Assembly (NCBI GenBank): GCA_001584585.1
Contig: LSYV01000010.1
Location: forward strand, 311,667-375,666
Source of the DNA: Gonium pectorale
Lineage: Eukaryota; Chlorophyta; Chlorophyceae; Chlamydomonadales; Volvocaceae
DNA length: 64,000 nt
Reading direction: 5' to 3'
The notes beneath the pieces were generated by a model. The model was not told the origin of the DNA. It did no database searches and saw only the letters and a list, made by a program, of their open reading frames with translations. The position numbers and the translations under genes were made by a program. This document shows positions 45,621 through 64,000 of the stretch, piece by piece; within the stretch, counting starts at the first letter, position 1; each line of letters starts with the position of its first letter.

Positions 45621-45680
45621 GGGAGACCGCTAAATGGCAGCAGGCTACATGCTCCGCCTGCTGCCATTGAGCGGTCTCCC
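45621..45680. repeat. Near-perfect inverted repeat (hairpin), 25-base arms, 10-base loop
   Basis: The left arm 45621-45645 starts GGGAGACCGCTAAATGGCAG. The right arm 45656-45680 is its reverse complement with a single mismatch (A versus C at the 12th base). The loop is TACATGCTCC. The transcript would fold into a strong stem. Confidence 0.9.
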
Positions 45681-46723
45681 AACATAGAGCCAACGGATGC
45701 GCTCCTGGCATTTCGTATGTACACCGTGATAGGGCTGCGTTACGTCGGTACGGCAGTACGGCAGTCGCACACGCTCGATCATAGATCGCCAACTGGGCGA
45801 AACGGCTGTCTGGCCTTACCTGCGTCGTCAGTGTATGTCCTCGAGGCGAATTCAGGCAGCAGCAGAGGCCACGCCGTTACCGGATCTGCTTTCCTCTGCA
45901 GTCAGGGATGCGCTTAAGAACCTGCGCGGGGCCGTCGCGCCGCTGTTCGCCGCGCTTATGGGGCCTGGCCAGGTTGGCGATCGATGAAGTCCACTCACGA
46001 GGCTCACCGCCACACCTGTCGCGGCTGCGCACCTCGGAGCTCCGAGTCATCAGCGTGAGCCTGCAGGGGATGGACGATAACCTTGGTCCACACCGCTCCC
46101 ACGCTTCGTCGTAATATCCCGCCCTCCACTTGGCGGTTTGCGGTCGAGCGCAAGCGCCGCTGCTACGCCTCCTCTCTGTGACACTGCGCCTCAGACCCCA
46201 CGAGCTGAGCGATGGGGGCACGAAGCAGGAGCTGATGTGCAAGGTCGCGCGCCAGGGCGTTGTCACCGTAACGTAACTGGCGTGCTGCGGCCGCCGGACA
46301 CGGTTGCCGGGCGCCGCCTGGCGTGCGGCTTCCTGCTCGCGCTTCTTCGCAGCAAGGCGCTGCACGCTGCCAGCCGCCAGCTGGCAGCGCCGGTGGATTT
46401 CATCGAGGTGGCGGCGGTGGATGCTGCGGCGATGGCACCTGCAGCGGGAGCGGAGCGATGCCAACGGGGGCTCCGCGTTGGCGTCGCACAGCAGTCGCTG
46501 CTCGCCCGGCTCCCCTCGGGACAAGGACAGTGGCCCGCGGGCGGGTGCATGAGCAGCAACGCTGCCAGGCGGCTTTGGGCCATGGTGGGCATAACGCAGC
46601 TGGGGGACCTGGCGCTGGCGCTGGCGCTGCGGGCCGGCTGGCTGGCGATTGTATCGGCGCGGACGCAGGCGGCGGGGGATGGAGGCCCATCAAAGAAATC
46701 CGCCAAATTTGGGGGATACCGCT

Positions 46724-46826
46724 CATGCCTTGAATTGTACTCACCTGCCCTATTGGAAACGTCGCGCCTTCGGGTGTGCATGACCGTAGAGGCGGGCTCC
46801 CTCTTTCTCTGCAGATTTCTCGTTTG
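46724..46826 (+). repeat. Dispersed repeat family B, copy 4
   Basis: Nearly identical to the inverted copy at 58029-58133, including CATGCCTTGAATTGTAC, GGAAACGTCGCGCCTTCGGG and the run through CTCCCTCTTTCTCTGCAGAT. Confidence 0.85.
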
Positions 46827-48535
46827 TCGCGCACATGATTGGCATCGCACGTCGTGCCGCACCTCACTAGCCTGGCCGCCGCCGCCGCCTCGGTGCCTTC
46901 GGCGGTCCCTTCCTTAGTGTTTCGCCTGTACGGCCTTGTACGGCGACACTCGTGAGCACGCCCTGCCTTTGGGCCCCAATCATCTCTCATCTCCCGCCCC
47001 GCCCCGCCGGGGTGTATCGCCGCTGCATGTTAAGGACCTGTTGGCGGACCTGGCGTCCGGCGGTGCGGCCCTCCCGCCACTAGCTGGGTGAATTGGCGCT
47101 AGCGGTGGGGCTGGCGCGAAGCAGAGCAGCAGCAGCAACAGCCGGGAGTCGGCTCAGCAGCGGGCCTGGGCGATTGGGGCTTTGAGGGGGTGACGACGGA
47201 GCTGGTGGGCCTGAGGGGCCGGCTGAGCGGGTGATACCAGGGGTCTCCGCCCCCCCAATGCCGCTTCGCGGGCTGGGGCTCGGCCCAGAAAACATGAAGT
47301 GGGACCAGCACCTCGTCCCACGGCTGGTTGTATATGAAGGTAAACGCGCAAGAAGTACGAGTACAGCTGGAATTGCCGGTCTGAGCTGTTCCGGCGTTGA
47401 GGATGGAGCGCATGCAGAGGAAGGCATGGAGGCGGAGCTTGCCCTTTCATCCATACCCGGTGTGCCGTGTTCTCGTTGCCTGCGGAGCTGCGGCACACGT
47501 TTTCAAGAGGCCAACGACAGTGAACCAAGCCAACCGCATCACTCAATGACAAGCGACGGCAAAATGATGCTGCAGCTTGCCCTTGCGCTGCGAGAGGATG
47601 CCGGTGCGCGCGTTGGCTAACACTGCCTCCTAGCCTGTTGATGTACGACACGCAGCCCTAGGCCGCCGCTCCAGGCCAAACGGTGTCAACGTTCTGTAGC
47701 AATTGCTAGGAGACGGTGCCGATTCAGGATCGGGGTGCTTCACAACGGTGGGCAGGGGGAGGAGGGGCCCGGCCACGGGCCCGGCTAGGGGTGGTGGCGG
47801 CGGCGATGGAGGCCCTTGCTGAGCGAGCCGTCAGCCGTGGCTCAGCGAGGCCAAGTGCTGACAGGCTTGTCCTCGTCTCTACCAACAAGCCCAGGGACCT
47901 TGCCCCGCAGCAGGCTGTTGCTCATCGAGTTAGACTCGCTTTAAAAAAGTGCTCTTACGCTTCCGTATTCCGAGTTTCATATCTCAGGCGTAGGACCATC
48001 CCAGTCGTCGACTCCAATGCCCCAAGCCCATAGTCGTTCTGGAGTAAGGGCTGAGGGGGGATCATAGGCGAACCCTGCCGAACTACCACTGACCCAGTCA
48101 GTAGCCTGCCTGGTTGCAGGTTGTTTGCCAAGATCGGGCACTCCACAGCACTTGTGAACTCCTCACCTCCCAAGGCTATATGAGAGTCAGGAGGGGCGGG
48201 GGGGATTGTGTGGTTGTGTTGTACATGTGCACGACAGTACACGACAGTACCACCGAACGAACCAACGCAGTCATTATCTCTAGGCTGTGTACGCAGGGTG
48301 ACTCACCGCTCTCTGTTACGAAGGCTTGTGGGGAAGACGGTCTCGTAACTGCAGAGCGCCTGCTCCGTTCTTCGCTACTTGTTGTGCTAGGAGTTCAACC
48401 ACGCAAGCCTTGGTTACAAGGGCTCGACGCTTGAGTTAGCGGAAAGCCCTAATTCCGTGGCGGAATGGCTCAACAATGCCGCAAGGCAGCTCTTCAGGCG
48501 CTCCTGGGCGCTAGGCTGATACGCTATCAAGGAGC

Positions 48536-55859
<7,324 letters not shown>

Positions 55860-56677
55860 GTGCCGAGCGCTGGGCGCCGGGATTGGGGAGGCGGCTGCGG
55901 GCCTCGGGCTCCTGGCCGACAGCGCGGATGCGACACCGAGGCGAGGATGCGGTGGGGAGGGCACAGCTGGAGCTGCCGAGGTGACGTACGCCGAATGGGC
56001 GGGTGCCCGCGGAAGTACGTCGACCAGCGGCAGAAAGGTCTGGGCTAGCGGGCGGGCGGGCGGGCGGGTGGCACTGTCAGCGCCGGTTGATGCACGTGAG
56101 GGAAGGCGGCAGCGGGGGGGCGGAGGGGTGTTCTCGCTCTGGCGGCAGATGGGGAGTCGGGCCCGCTCATCGCGGCGCAACTGTCTTGTAAGTCAGGTCG
56201 CCAGCTTTTGCCACGGCAGCCGGGGGGACTGGCTATGTGCATAGATTGGTTGGCGTGTGCCTCTCTGCCGCGATGCCGGACGGGGACTCGGCATGAGCCG
56301 TCTCAAAGAGCCGCTGGGGCGCCGTGGCTTAGCAACATGATTCGGTGCGGCGATGCGGGGTGCACAGTAACACAGGAGGCAACACGTTCATGTTCTGCAA
56401 AATGGCGGGGACGGGGATCGCAGCGTGCCAGTCTGTCCGCGTGCCCAGTTGGGTGGGTGGGCACGGGCTTTCACTCCTCCGTGGGAAAGATTCGCGTCCG
56501 TCCGCCCCGTGTTCGCTGCCGGCCGCCCGCAGCCCGCTGCCGGGATGAAGAGCGCGCGTTTTCGGCTGGATAATCAAAATTGTTCCGAACGGCCCTGCCC
56601 ATGACGCTGGCGCAGCGCTCGCGCGTCGCTGCCCCGCGGTGGCGCGCATGTTCCGCTGCCGGCTGCTGTACAGTATC

Positions 56678-56682
56678 TGTAA
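56678..56682 (+). terminator. Candidate poly(A) signal TGTAA for ClpX
   Basis: The first TGTAA after the ClpX stop, about 820 bases downstream. A second is at 56780-56784. Confidence 0.4.
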
Positions 56683-58028
56683 TGGGCCACTTGGCGGGTT
56701 GTTTGGGTGTTTGGGAGAGGCGGGCGGTTGAATCTGTGTGCCGCTTGCAATGGCGGGAGGCCAACGTGCCCCCTTGCCCTGTAATCTACTTTCGTACGAT
56801 CGTGCACATTTCGTTTAGTCCATCGTTCGTTGGCATTCGTTGTTTGTACATGTATTTTGTTCCTGGCTTTCGGCTGCCTCGGGTGAAACCTCCACACTGG
56901 CTTTGTTTTGCCCCGAGCCCCTAAGCACCGACTTCGGTGCATGTACGGTATGGTGTGTTCTTTGTTTGCGTTTGGTGGGCTTTACTGTGTGTTGTCACGT
57001 GCGGCGTCTCATCACGGCGTGAAGGCGACCGCTCTCGCGTGAGTTGCGACGGACGCTCTGCCGTGCCGCCCGCCTCTGGTGGTCGCCTGTCGTACGCCCT
57101 TGGTGCGTCGCGCGGGCTGCGCGCGCGAGTTTGGTTCCGAACTCAGTAGTGCACTTGATTATATTCACCAATTGTGTTCTTTGCACGTGTTCCTTCGTCT
57201 ACCACCCTAAATCCAATTCCAGTGGAGGCCACAACTTCAATGAGGAAGAGCCCCCTGCCATCAACGGCAGGTCAACGCCATTTGCCGCTGTAACAAAGGT
57301 GATAAAGTGGTGAGAACTGCGGGACCATTGGCTCCGCGCCTTCTGAGGGTTAGTTTTCTCGTCAAGCCCCGGGGTGGGCTAATCGTAGTAGTATCGCGGG
57401 GTCGGCTGTCCACCAGAGCACGCTCATTGCCCTGCTGAAAGGCCTCATTTTTCCCCGTCGAAAGTTTGGATATATTGGGTCGAGCCTCTGGCAGCTGCCG
57501 CCCGCCTTGCCGCCAGCTCCCCAGCCGTAAAATGCACGCCCCCAACCTAAAGCAGCAACGCCTCCCGCCCCGCCTTAGCGCAACTCCTCCGCTTCACATA
57601 CACAAGCCGTTTCCTGCCGCCCCTCCCGGTTCCGCGCACGAAGCCGGGCTGCCATACACAGCCGCATCCGCCGCGTGCAGCGGCAATGTGGTCATTCCGC
57701 GCTGGCGGCAGCGCACGGGCTGCCCGCCTGCCGCTTGGGCTGAAGCTACCGGGACCGCGAGGGCGTTTTGATAATCATCCGCTACAGTGCGCTCCTGCCC
57801 TGCCGCCGTGCTGGCTGAGATGCCCGTCAATACCGGAAGGCGGTGAAGAAGCAGGCCGACGAAGTGCACGCCGCGGATGTCTTCCGCCAAGTCACGCCAG
57901 TTTCCACTCTCGCTACAAGCCAAGCCAACCAGCCAAGCCTGACACGCAAAGGATCAGTCCAGACCAAACACACAGGCACAGCTCCCCAGCTCTCATATTC
58001 GCAAGCAGATAAAGCGTTCTTATGCAGC

Positions 58029-58133
58029 GCAAAAAAGAGAAATCTGCAGAGAAAGAGGGAGCCCGCCTCTACGGTCATACACACCCGAAGGCGCGACGTT
58101 TCCGGTAGGGCGGGCGGGTACAATTCAAGGCAT
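58029..58133 (-). repeat. Dispersed repeat family B, copy 5 (inverted)
   Basis: Reverse complement of copy 4 with few changes over about 100 bases, including GTGTGTATGACCGTAGAGGC. Confidence 0.85.
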
Positions 58134-58520
58134 GTGACGTTCGTCCCGGCCCCCAGCGCAGGGGAACGCCTGGGTGGTGTTATCCCGAAGCCTACGCCTG
58201 TAGTGTGGCTCCCCAATTGCAGTGTTTCCTTTCCACGACGGAGGCTTTCCAAGCCACTCAATCCTCGAAATGAGCACCCTCGAAACAAGCACCCACTTAG
58301 CTATGTTGTAACCGGCGACAATAGCCTTTGCCGACTTCACACCTTCCTTACGACACGTCAGTCGTACAGCCGTGTTGAAATGGAACGTGTACAGCGGTGT
58401 GGGTGTACTCCCGTGGAACGCAGGAAACCTCGGTTTTGATATACTACGCTACGCTCGTTAGGACACCGTCGAGGTAACTGTACCACCCCAGTACGCTGGC
58501 CCTCTGCGCCTCAGGACGAG

Positions 58521-58620
58521 AGGGCCGGTTTGCTTATTGCAGTCGCCCGCCAACCCACCCTACTGGTAACGTTGCGCCTTTGGGCGTCTAAGGTGGGCCC
58601 ATCCTTCTTTGCAGCTTTTG
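58521..58620 (+). repeat. Dispersed repeat family B, copy 6
   Basis: A more diverged copy with GAGGGCC, CAGTCGCCCGCCAAC, CTACTGGTAACGTTGCGCCT and TTGGGCGTCTAAGGTGGGCC in the family order. Confidence 0.6.
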
Positions 58621-59927
58621 GTATTTGTCCTCGCGCTCCTGGTCACGAAACAGGGTTGGCAGAGGCAGGAGGGGCTGGAAGAGGGACGGGAGGACGGGTG
58701 AAGGCCATGCGGCGAAGGATACAGTGGGTGCCTCAAGGACCGGAAGCAGAACGGTTGGCGTGCAGGTAGCAGATACGCTCTCCGTTGGTCGGTTCGCTGC
58801 TAGTCAGTTGTTCACTAGGTGGCATTTGGTGTATGACGGCTGTACGGCTTTCCTATGCCGCTATGCGTCCTGGAAGAGGATGGCATGCAGGCGCCTTGGG
58901 AGGCGTCGCCAACGAGCACTGATTTATTGCAGGAGCTTGATTGAGCTGCCCCCGGCCGGGCGACGAGTCTATCGACAGGGGCCTCGGGTACAGGACGCAG
59001 CCCCGTTCACATCAGTTCAAAGAGGAGGGCATACCAAGCCTGTAGTAAGGATACGAATAAATTCACCCTAGCCGATTGACGCCGTAAAACATATCGTTTA
59101 CGAAACAAACCAGCGTGTCTGGGTTGCCATAGGAACTACCTTAACCGCACGCAGTGCCCACACTATTCAAAACGAGAAGAGATGCTAGCACGAGAAGTGC
59201 AGCACTACGGCACACAGGCGCGCATGTGCGCCAGGCCTAAGCCCCTGCACTAACACCTACGCTACTGACGCTATGCACGCACAAGGGCGATTGGTGTGCT
59301 CAAGTTCAGGCCAAGTCTTGCGGTAAAAGTCATACTCTGCGCGCATAAGCTGACCAATACCAAGTCCTACCACCAATCCATCTTGCAAAAGAATACTGTC
59401 AAAGTGGTCGTGTGGTGTGGCCGGCTGCAACTGGCTGCAACCACAACCTCCTAAGGCTCAGAGTAGCAGCGCGGTCACATGCCCTGCGCCCTGCAGCGTC
59501 GCGAGTGCGGCCTCTCAACACTGCGCGCAAGCCTACAGATGCAGCCACACACTCGCCAGGGAGGCTGCCGACCAGGATGTCTTCCCTAGCTGCCTTTCAG
59601 ACCTGTGATCTGCACTCCGTCACGCATACGTAACACACTCGCCACCCAAGCCGCGCATTGCAAAGCTGCACACCGCGCCCACCCACCATAAACGTACACT
59701 GTTGCTACCCACAGACACTGCCTAGAGCTCGCTTCTACGTTGCCTGCCAGCTTGCGCATGTACCCGTCGTGCGCCATGTCCCCCGCGCGCATCTGCTGCA
59801 TCCACTCCTCCTCCTCCACTCCAGCAAACAAATGACAAACTACACATCCAGCTGTTCCCTCCGAAGGGGTGCCGTCTTGGACATGTACGGCACAGCAACA
59901 ACACCATGCGCTCTCGATCGCTCATCA

Positions 59928-62900
59928 TCACATCTGCGTGCGGCGGCTGTTCCTGTAGGCCCGCACCGCCTCGTGCAGCGGGAGCACGCCAAACTGGCCC
60001 TGAGCGCCGGAGGCCGATGCGGTCATGCCGCTGCCGGCGCCAGGTGCCTTAAAGCGTGCACGGTTGGGGCTCTGCGGTGCGCTGCCGCTCCGGGAAGCCG
60101 GGTTGCTTGCACTGCCAGACAGCAGCTGGCGCTGCAGCGTGACGGCCTCCGGGCGGACATTGCTCTCGCCGGGGTTACTGGCATGCGACCTGAGCACGGG
60201 ACGTTGGGGATGGGGGGCAGCCAGCTTGGCTCAGTGCTCCTAGAAGAAGCTCCAAGCACATGGATAAACCCGGGGCACACCGCACCTCAATGATACCGGA
60301 GACAGTGCAGTTCCCAGCACGACCCAAGCCAGCCTACCTGGCTGCTGCGGGGCTGGCCGGCGAGCGCCCACCGCCGGTGGTGTTGCCGCGGAACCGAGCG
60401 GGTGAGGCACTCGAGCGCACCGTGACCGCTCCGGTGGCCGCGCCCTGGGCCTGCTGGAAAGCGGGACTCGACGGCCTGTTGTTGTAGCCGCCAGCAACAG
60501 CCTCATGCGCCTTGGGCGTGGCGGCGAATGCCGGGTCCGCCGCAGAGCACTCTGCCAGGAGCAGGCATTGGCGGATGTAGGGAGGGGATGTAAGAGCACG
60601 AGGCATCTTTGCATCGGCAGGCAGGTAGGCATGGCGGCACACGAAGCAGCAGGCCCATCCTCCGCATGTGGCCGCATCGTGTCGCCACCTGCCCTCTGAA
60701 CATGATACTAGCTCTGAACATGGCTGAACATGGCTCAACCAACATACATCCATTCTCACCTCCATCAAACGAAATGCCGCCGTCCTCAACGTTGGGCACC
60801 CATCCGCGTGTCGCAGGTGTGGCCGCCTCCGATGCCGTCTCGGCCTCCTGCTCGTGCTCCTCCACCGCCGCCTCCTCGCTGCTCGTGCTGACTCCGGGCG
60901 TGCCCGCCTCGAAGAACGCATCCCCGCCGCCAGAGCCCGCGCCAACGCCCGAGGAGGACGCAGCGCCGCCTGCGGCAGCCCCGAACGGGTCTTCGGAGTA
61001 GTTCACACTGATGCCTGGCGAGCCGCTGGTGTCGAAGAACGACCCGTCGTCGCCCTCCTCTCCAACAACCGCCGTCCGCGACGCAGCAGTAGGTGTATCT
61101 GCGCGCGCCTCTGCACCATCAGCAGCCACCCGGAGGTACGCATCCTGCTGTTCCTCCTCGCCGTCAGCCATCGCGGCCTGCGGCGTCATCGGCTGCTGCA
61201 GTACCTCATCGGGCAACGAGGACGCCGATTCCCGGCGGCTACCGACGCTGCCTGCGCGCGAGGCGGGACCGGCGCTGCCTGCTGGGGACATGCCACCGTG
61301 CAGTGCGCCGGGGCTGGCAGGGGCACGCGGCAGACCAGATGCCGTGCGGCTGGCGGGCTTGAACACGGGCTTGGGGCCGCCCGCGGCCGCCACCGCCTCA
61401 ACGCCCTCCTGTGACGGCGACTGCGGGATGCCAGACTCGAAGCGCCGCACTGCGGCAGCCACCAGGCTGCCTTTGGGCGGTCGTGCGGACGGCACCGAGG
61501 AGGATCGCGGCTTGGCCGCCGATCCCGACGCCGGCTCCGTCCGCTCCTCCATGCCGTCTTCAGAGAGGACCGCCAGCGGTCCAAGAGGGGCCTCGAACGA
61601 GGCGCGGCCAGGAGAGAGCCCCCCGTCGAAGCGCGCCGACTCCGAGGACTTGACCTGCCTAAAGCCCGCCGCAGGCCTGGTCTCCCCGAAAGCTGCCGTC
61701 GCCGGCAGCAGCGCCTCCAGCGGCACCGCGGCCACGTGCGCACCGGCAGCGCTGGCGAAGCGCGTGGCGCTGCGCACGGCCGGGCCACGACCGCCGTAGG
61801 AGAGCGATGAGCCGCGGGGGAGGCGCATGGTGCTGTTGAGTGGGTCCGCCGCCTCAACCTCGGCACGGGTGTGCTCGTCCACCTCCACGTCCCAGCGAGG
61901 AGAGCGCGTCGGAGTGGAGAGGTTGTCCACCAGGGCGGCCGCTTCGCGGCTTAGCGCATCGAAGTCCACCGAGCCGGTGACCTCCTCGTCAGACGCCGCA
62001 ATGGACGCCGCCAGCGCTGACGGCGACACGGGACGCGACGAACCAAACCCGCTGGCGGGTCCGGCCTGGCTGACGCGCGGTCGCGGCTGGCTCTGCGCAT
62101 GCCGTTGCTGCTGCTGCACATGCTGCATGATGCTTACTGGCTGCGACGGCGGCAGCGCCTCTGCGAGGCTGCGCCGCAAGGAGTTGCGACTCTGCGGACG
62201 GCTGTGCGGCAGCTCCGGTGCCGAGCCCAGCAGGGCAATGTCGGAGGTGGTGAGGGACGGCTGTAGCAGTGATGAGGGCAGGTCCTCAGAGGCGGGCAAG
62301 GAGCTGCCACCGCCAGAGCTGCTGCCCTGTTGCGCATCGGCATGAGCAGCGGCGCCGTGCTGGGCGAACGGCCCGTCGTCTGCCCCTCCCACGGGTGTGA
62401 GTGGCAGCGCAGCTTTGGTGGCACCGCGGCTATAGGCAGAACCGGCACTGCCAATGCTGGTTTCAAAGTTGAGGTGGATTCGCGGGTGGACAGTGCCTGC
62501 GCCGCCGTCGGCCTCGGCGCCTGAAAAGGTGGGCTCCAGGCGGCCAGTAGCCAAGACGTTGCCGCCCGCAGGGCCAGGCCGCGGGGCGCTCTCATAGGTC
62601 GGGTTCGGATCAAGCACGGCAGTGGAGGTGCCACCGGCACTCAGGAGTCGCGCGTGGAGGACGCCAGGCTCGGCGGTCTGTGCCGCGGCGAGCGCTAGCG
62701 GCGTGTAGGCTGTCTCGTATTGCAGCGAGCTGAGGCCCGTGCTGCTGCCGCCGGCGCTGCTGAAGGCCCGAGCAGCGGCTACGGCACCGCCGGTTGAAGC
62801 GCCAAAGGCATCGGCATCAGCATCTACATCGGCTGGATGCTCTTCACCCTCCGCTGGGTCGTAAACCGGGTTGTACCGCAGCGCGCCCTCGTGGATGGAG

Positions 62901-64000
62901 CTGCCGCCGACGCTGGGGGTAGCGGACAGCGAGCGCTGTGGGCCGCTGCGGTCCAGGGCAACGGCGAAGACGGCCAGTTCCGCGTCCCGTTGCTCGTAGG
63001 TGGCCTGGAGGGCACGGAATTCGACGGAATGCAAAACATCATCGAATCGGCGATCACCGACCCAAGACTTGATAATGAAGCTAGCTTGCGTGTACACTGA
63101 GGGCCAAAGAGTTTTAGGGTACCTTCCACCTGCCGTCGGCTATCCCAGGGATCGCACCTGGCCGGTCGTGTAAGACATAAGGGATGCAGATTCGGAGTGC
63201 TCCTGTTCAAGCGGCGGGGAGGGCGCATGATCGCCGTCGCCGTCACCGCTGGGGGCGTCGGCGGCAGGGTCAGCTGCCGGGCCGCCGAAAGACCTAGTAT
63301 AGCCGGGCGGGCGCGGCCCGAATCCAGCCTCTGTGGCGACGCTGCCTCCGCGACTGGCCGCCTCGGGCAGGCCGTGCAGCACCGAGTGGCTAAAGGAGGC
63401 ATGTGAGTGATGCACCGAGGAGGCGGCGTCCGAGTCATCAATCAGGTACGACAGGTCAAAGGCGGCGCGCGGGCCTACCACCGGAGCGGCGGCCTCTGCA
63501 ACCACTGGCGCCGGCGCGGGTAAGGACGGCACAGGGGAGTTGGGGGACCCGGGCGAGGTGGGTGAGGCGCGGACCACACCAGCCGGCGCGCTGGCGACGG
63601 AAAGGCCCCCTAGGCTGCTCCGTACGCCGGAGGCGGCATTGGCTGGTGCCACGCCGCCGGCGCTGACGGTGCTCGAGGGCTGCCCGCCGACCTGCCCAAC
63701 GAAGGTTGACGAGGCCTCAGCGGAAAGGTAGCCACTGCCCCGGCCGGAAGGCCCGCGGCTGTAACCAGGCGACTCCAGGCGGCCCGAAGGGCCGCGGGAA
63801 TAGGCCGCCTCGCCGTGCATATAGCCCGCCTGGCGGGCACTGCCCGCCAGAGAGACGTTGTACGAAGGGGGCTGGCTCTCGTTGTCCATCTCCTGGTACG
63901 GCATCAGTGGCTGTGGCATCCCGCCCATGTCCAGCCCGCTCATGTGGTGCTGGCCCACTGAGGTGGCAGGCACGGACAGGCCCGCCAGCACTAGCGGCAG
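59928..64000 (-). CDS. Large unrecognised Ser/Ala/Gly-rich protein, C-terminal part; 5' end beyond right edge
   Basis: I do not recognise this gene. Minus-strand exons seen: one that enters from the right edge and ends near 63158 or 63247, one of about 2.3 kb ending at 60760, then 60551-60338 and 60189-59928 with the stop at 59930-59928; the last three joins are in phase. More than 1,100 residues are visible. Features are a YSRGPSGR repeat, an ordered patch with FIIKSWVGDRRFDDVLHSVE and FRALQATYEQRDAELAVFAV, then long Ser/Ala/Gly/Pro stretches. Tyr motifs RYNPVYDPAEGE and DPNPTYESA look like NPxY sorting or adaptor motifs. The end reads LPLHEAVRAYRNSRRTQM. The composition could suit the cytoplasmic tail of a surface protein or a scaffold, but neither is shown. 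The junction between the first two exons is ambiguous: a good donor at 63158 needs a weak acceptor (63067), and a good acceptor (63096) needs a weaker donor (63247). Confidence 0.65.

Larger units (their letters stand above)
45097..48535. other. Gene-poor region right of the assembly gap
   Basis: It holds two copies of repeat family B and the hairpin. A short clean frame at 45835-45987 encodes 50 residues (begins MSSRRIQAAAEATPLPDLLS) without recognisable homology. The frame near 46150-46275 includes HELSDGGTKQELMCKVAR, which vaguely recalls a SAP motif. Codon-like frames occur on both strands between 46.3 and 47.6 kb, with no family match. It is probably transposon-derived or decayed sequence. 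Confidence 0.45.
55860..59927. other. Tail-to-tail region with dispersed repeats
   Basis: The left part is the ClpX 3' UTR and the right part the 3' UTR of the large minus-strand gene. Between them are two copies of repeat family B. A 110-codon minus-strand frame at 57594-57923 has plausible composition but no recognised family or ATG. Confidence 0.45.

Noticed and set aside
45908..46917. Possible gene with a SAP-like motif
   Set aside because: The motif (HELSDGGTKQELM) is weak, the surrounding frame shifts, and repeat copies lie beside it; decayed transposon sequence is equally likely.
47080..47620. Frame containing ENMKWDQHLVPRLVVYEG, recalling helicase-associated repeats
   Set aside because: A single short stretch with no second repeat and no neighbouring helicase exons.
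57594..57923. A 110-codon minus-strand frame
   Set aside because: It reads smoothly but begins without ATG and has no recognised family or clear splice sites; left unannotated.

Overview
The window looks like nuclear DNA of a chlorophyte green alga of the Chlamydomonadales (volvocine/Chlamydomonas-type). The evidence is high GC, genes broken into many short exons by GC-rich introns with GTGAG/GTGCG donors, Ala/Gly/Gln/His homopolymer runs in proteins, TGTAA poly(A) signals, a starch synthase gene, and plant-type organellar proteins beside a cGMP-dependent protein kinase. I cannot name the species. One assembly gap (402 N) lies at 44695-45096. All exon maps were built by hand from splice consensus, reading-phase agreement and family similarity; no transcript data were available.

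Layout: (1) 341-3056, minus, the 5' part of a soluble starch synthase that runs off the left edge; it is head-to-head with (2) 3495-5711, plus, a TruB-type tRNA pseudouridine synthase. (3) 7627-11824 and (4) 13287-20022, plus, a tandem pair of MSS116/RH26-type DEAD-box RNA helicases; the second has one extra intron and a tail of about 1,025 residues dominated by Gln and Ala. A decayed NHL-repeat gene lies between them. (5) 22561-25042, minus, a GORAB (RAB6-interacting golgin)-like coiled-coil protein. (6) 25766-26245, plus, an organellar RbfA-like ribosome-binding factor. (7) 28228-32733, plus, a complete cGMP-dependent protein kinase in 12 exons. (8) 34966-37958, minus, an unrecognised protein with a low-complexity N-terminal half and a small Cys/His motif. 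(9) 39431-42863, minus, a chlorophyllase-like alpha/beta hydrolase joined to a three-helix membrane tail. (10) 48536-55859, plus, organellar ClpX with a His-rich insertion. (11) 59928 to the right edge, minus, the C-terminal part of a large unrecognised Ser/Ala/Gly-rich protein with NPxY-like motifs.

The 43-48 kb and 56-59 kb stretches are gene-poor. They hold a dispersed repeat family of roughly 100-150 bp (six copies), and a separate 25-bp-arm hairpin lies at 45621-45680. A second dispersed repeat has three copies, one of them inside a ClpX intron.

Functionally the genes are mostly unrelated neighbours, as expected in a eukaryote. A theme of organelle RNA and protein maintenance recurs: TruB, the two helicases, RbfA and ClpX. 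The starch synthase and possibly the hydrolase are plastid metabolic genes, and PKG and the golgin-like protein belong to signalling and trafficking. Three introns need a GC donor to keep reading frame and homology.
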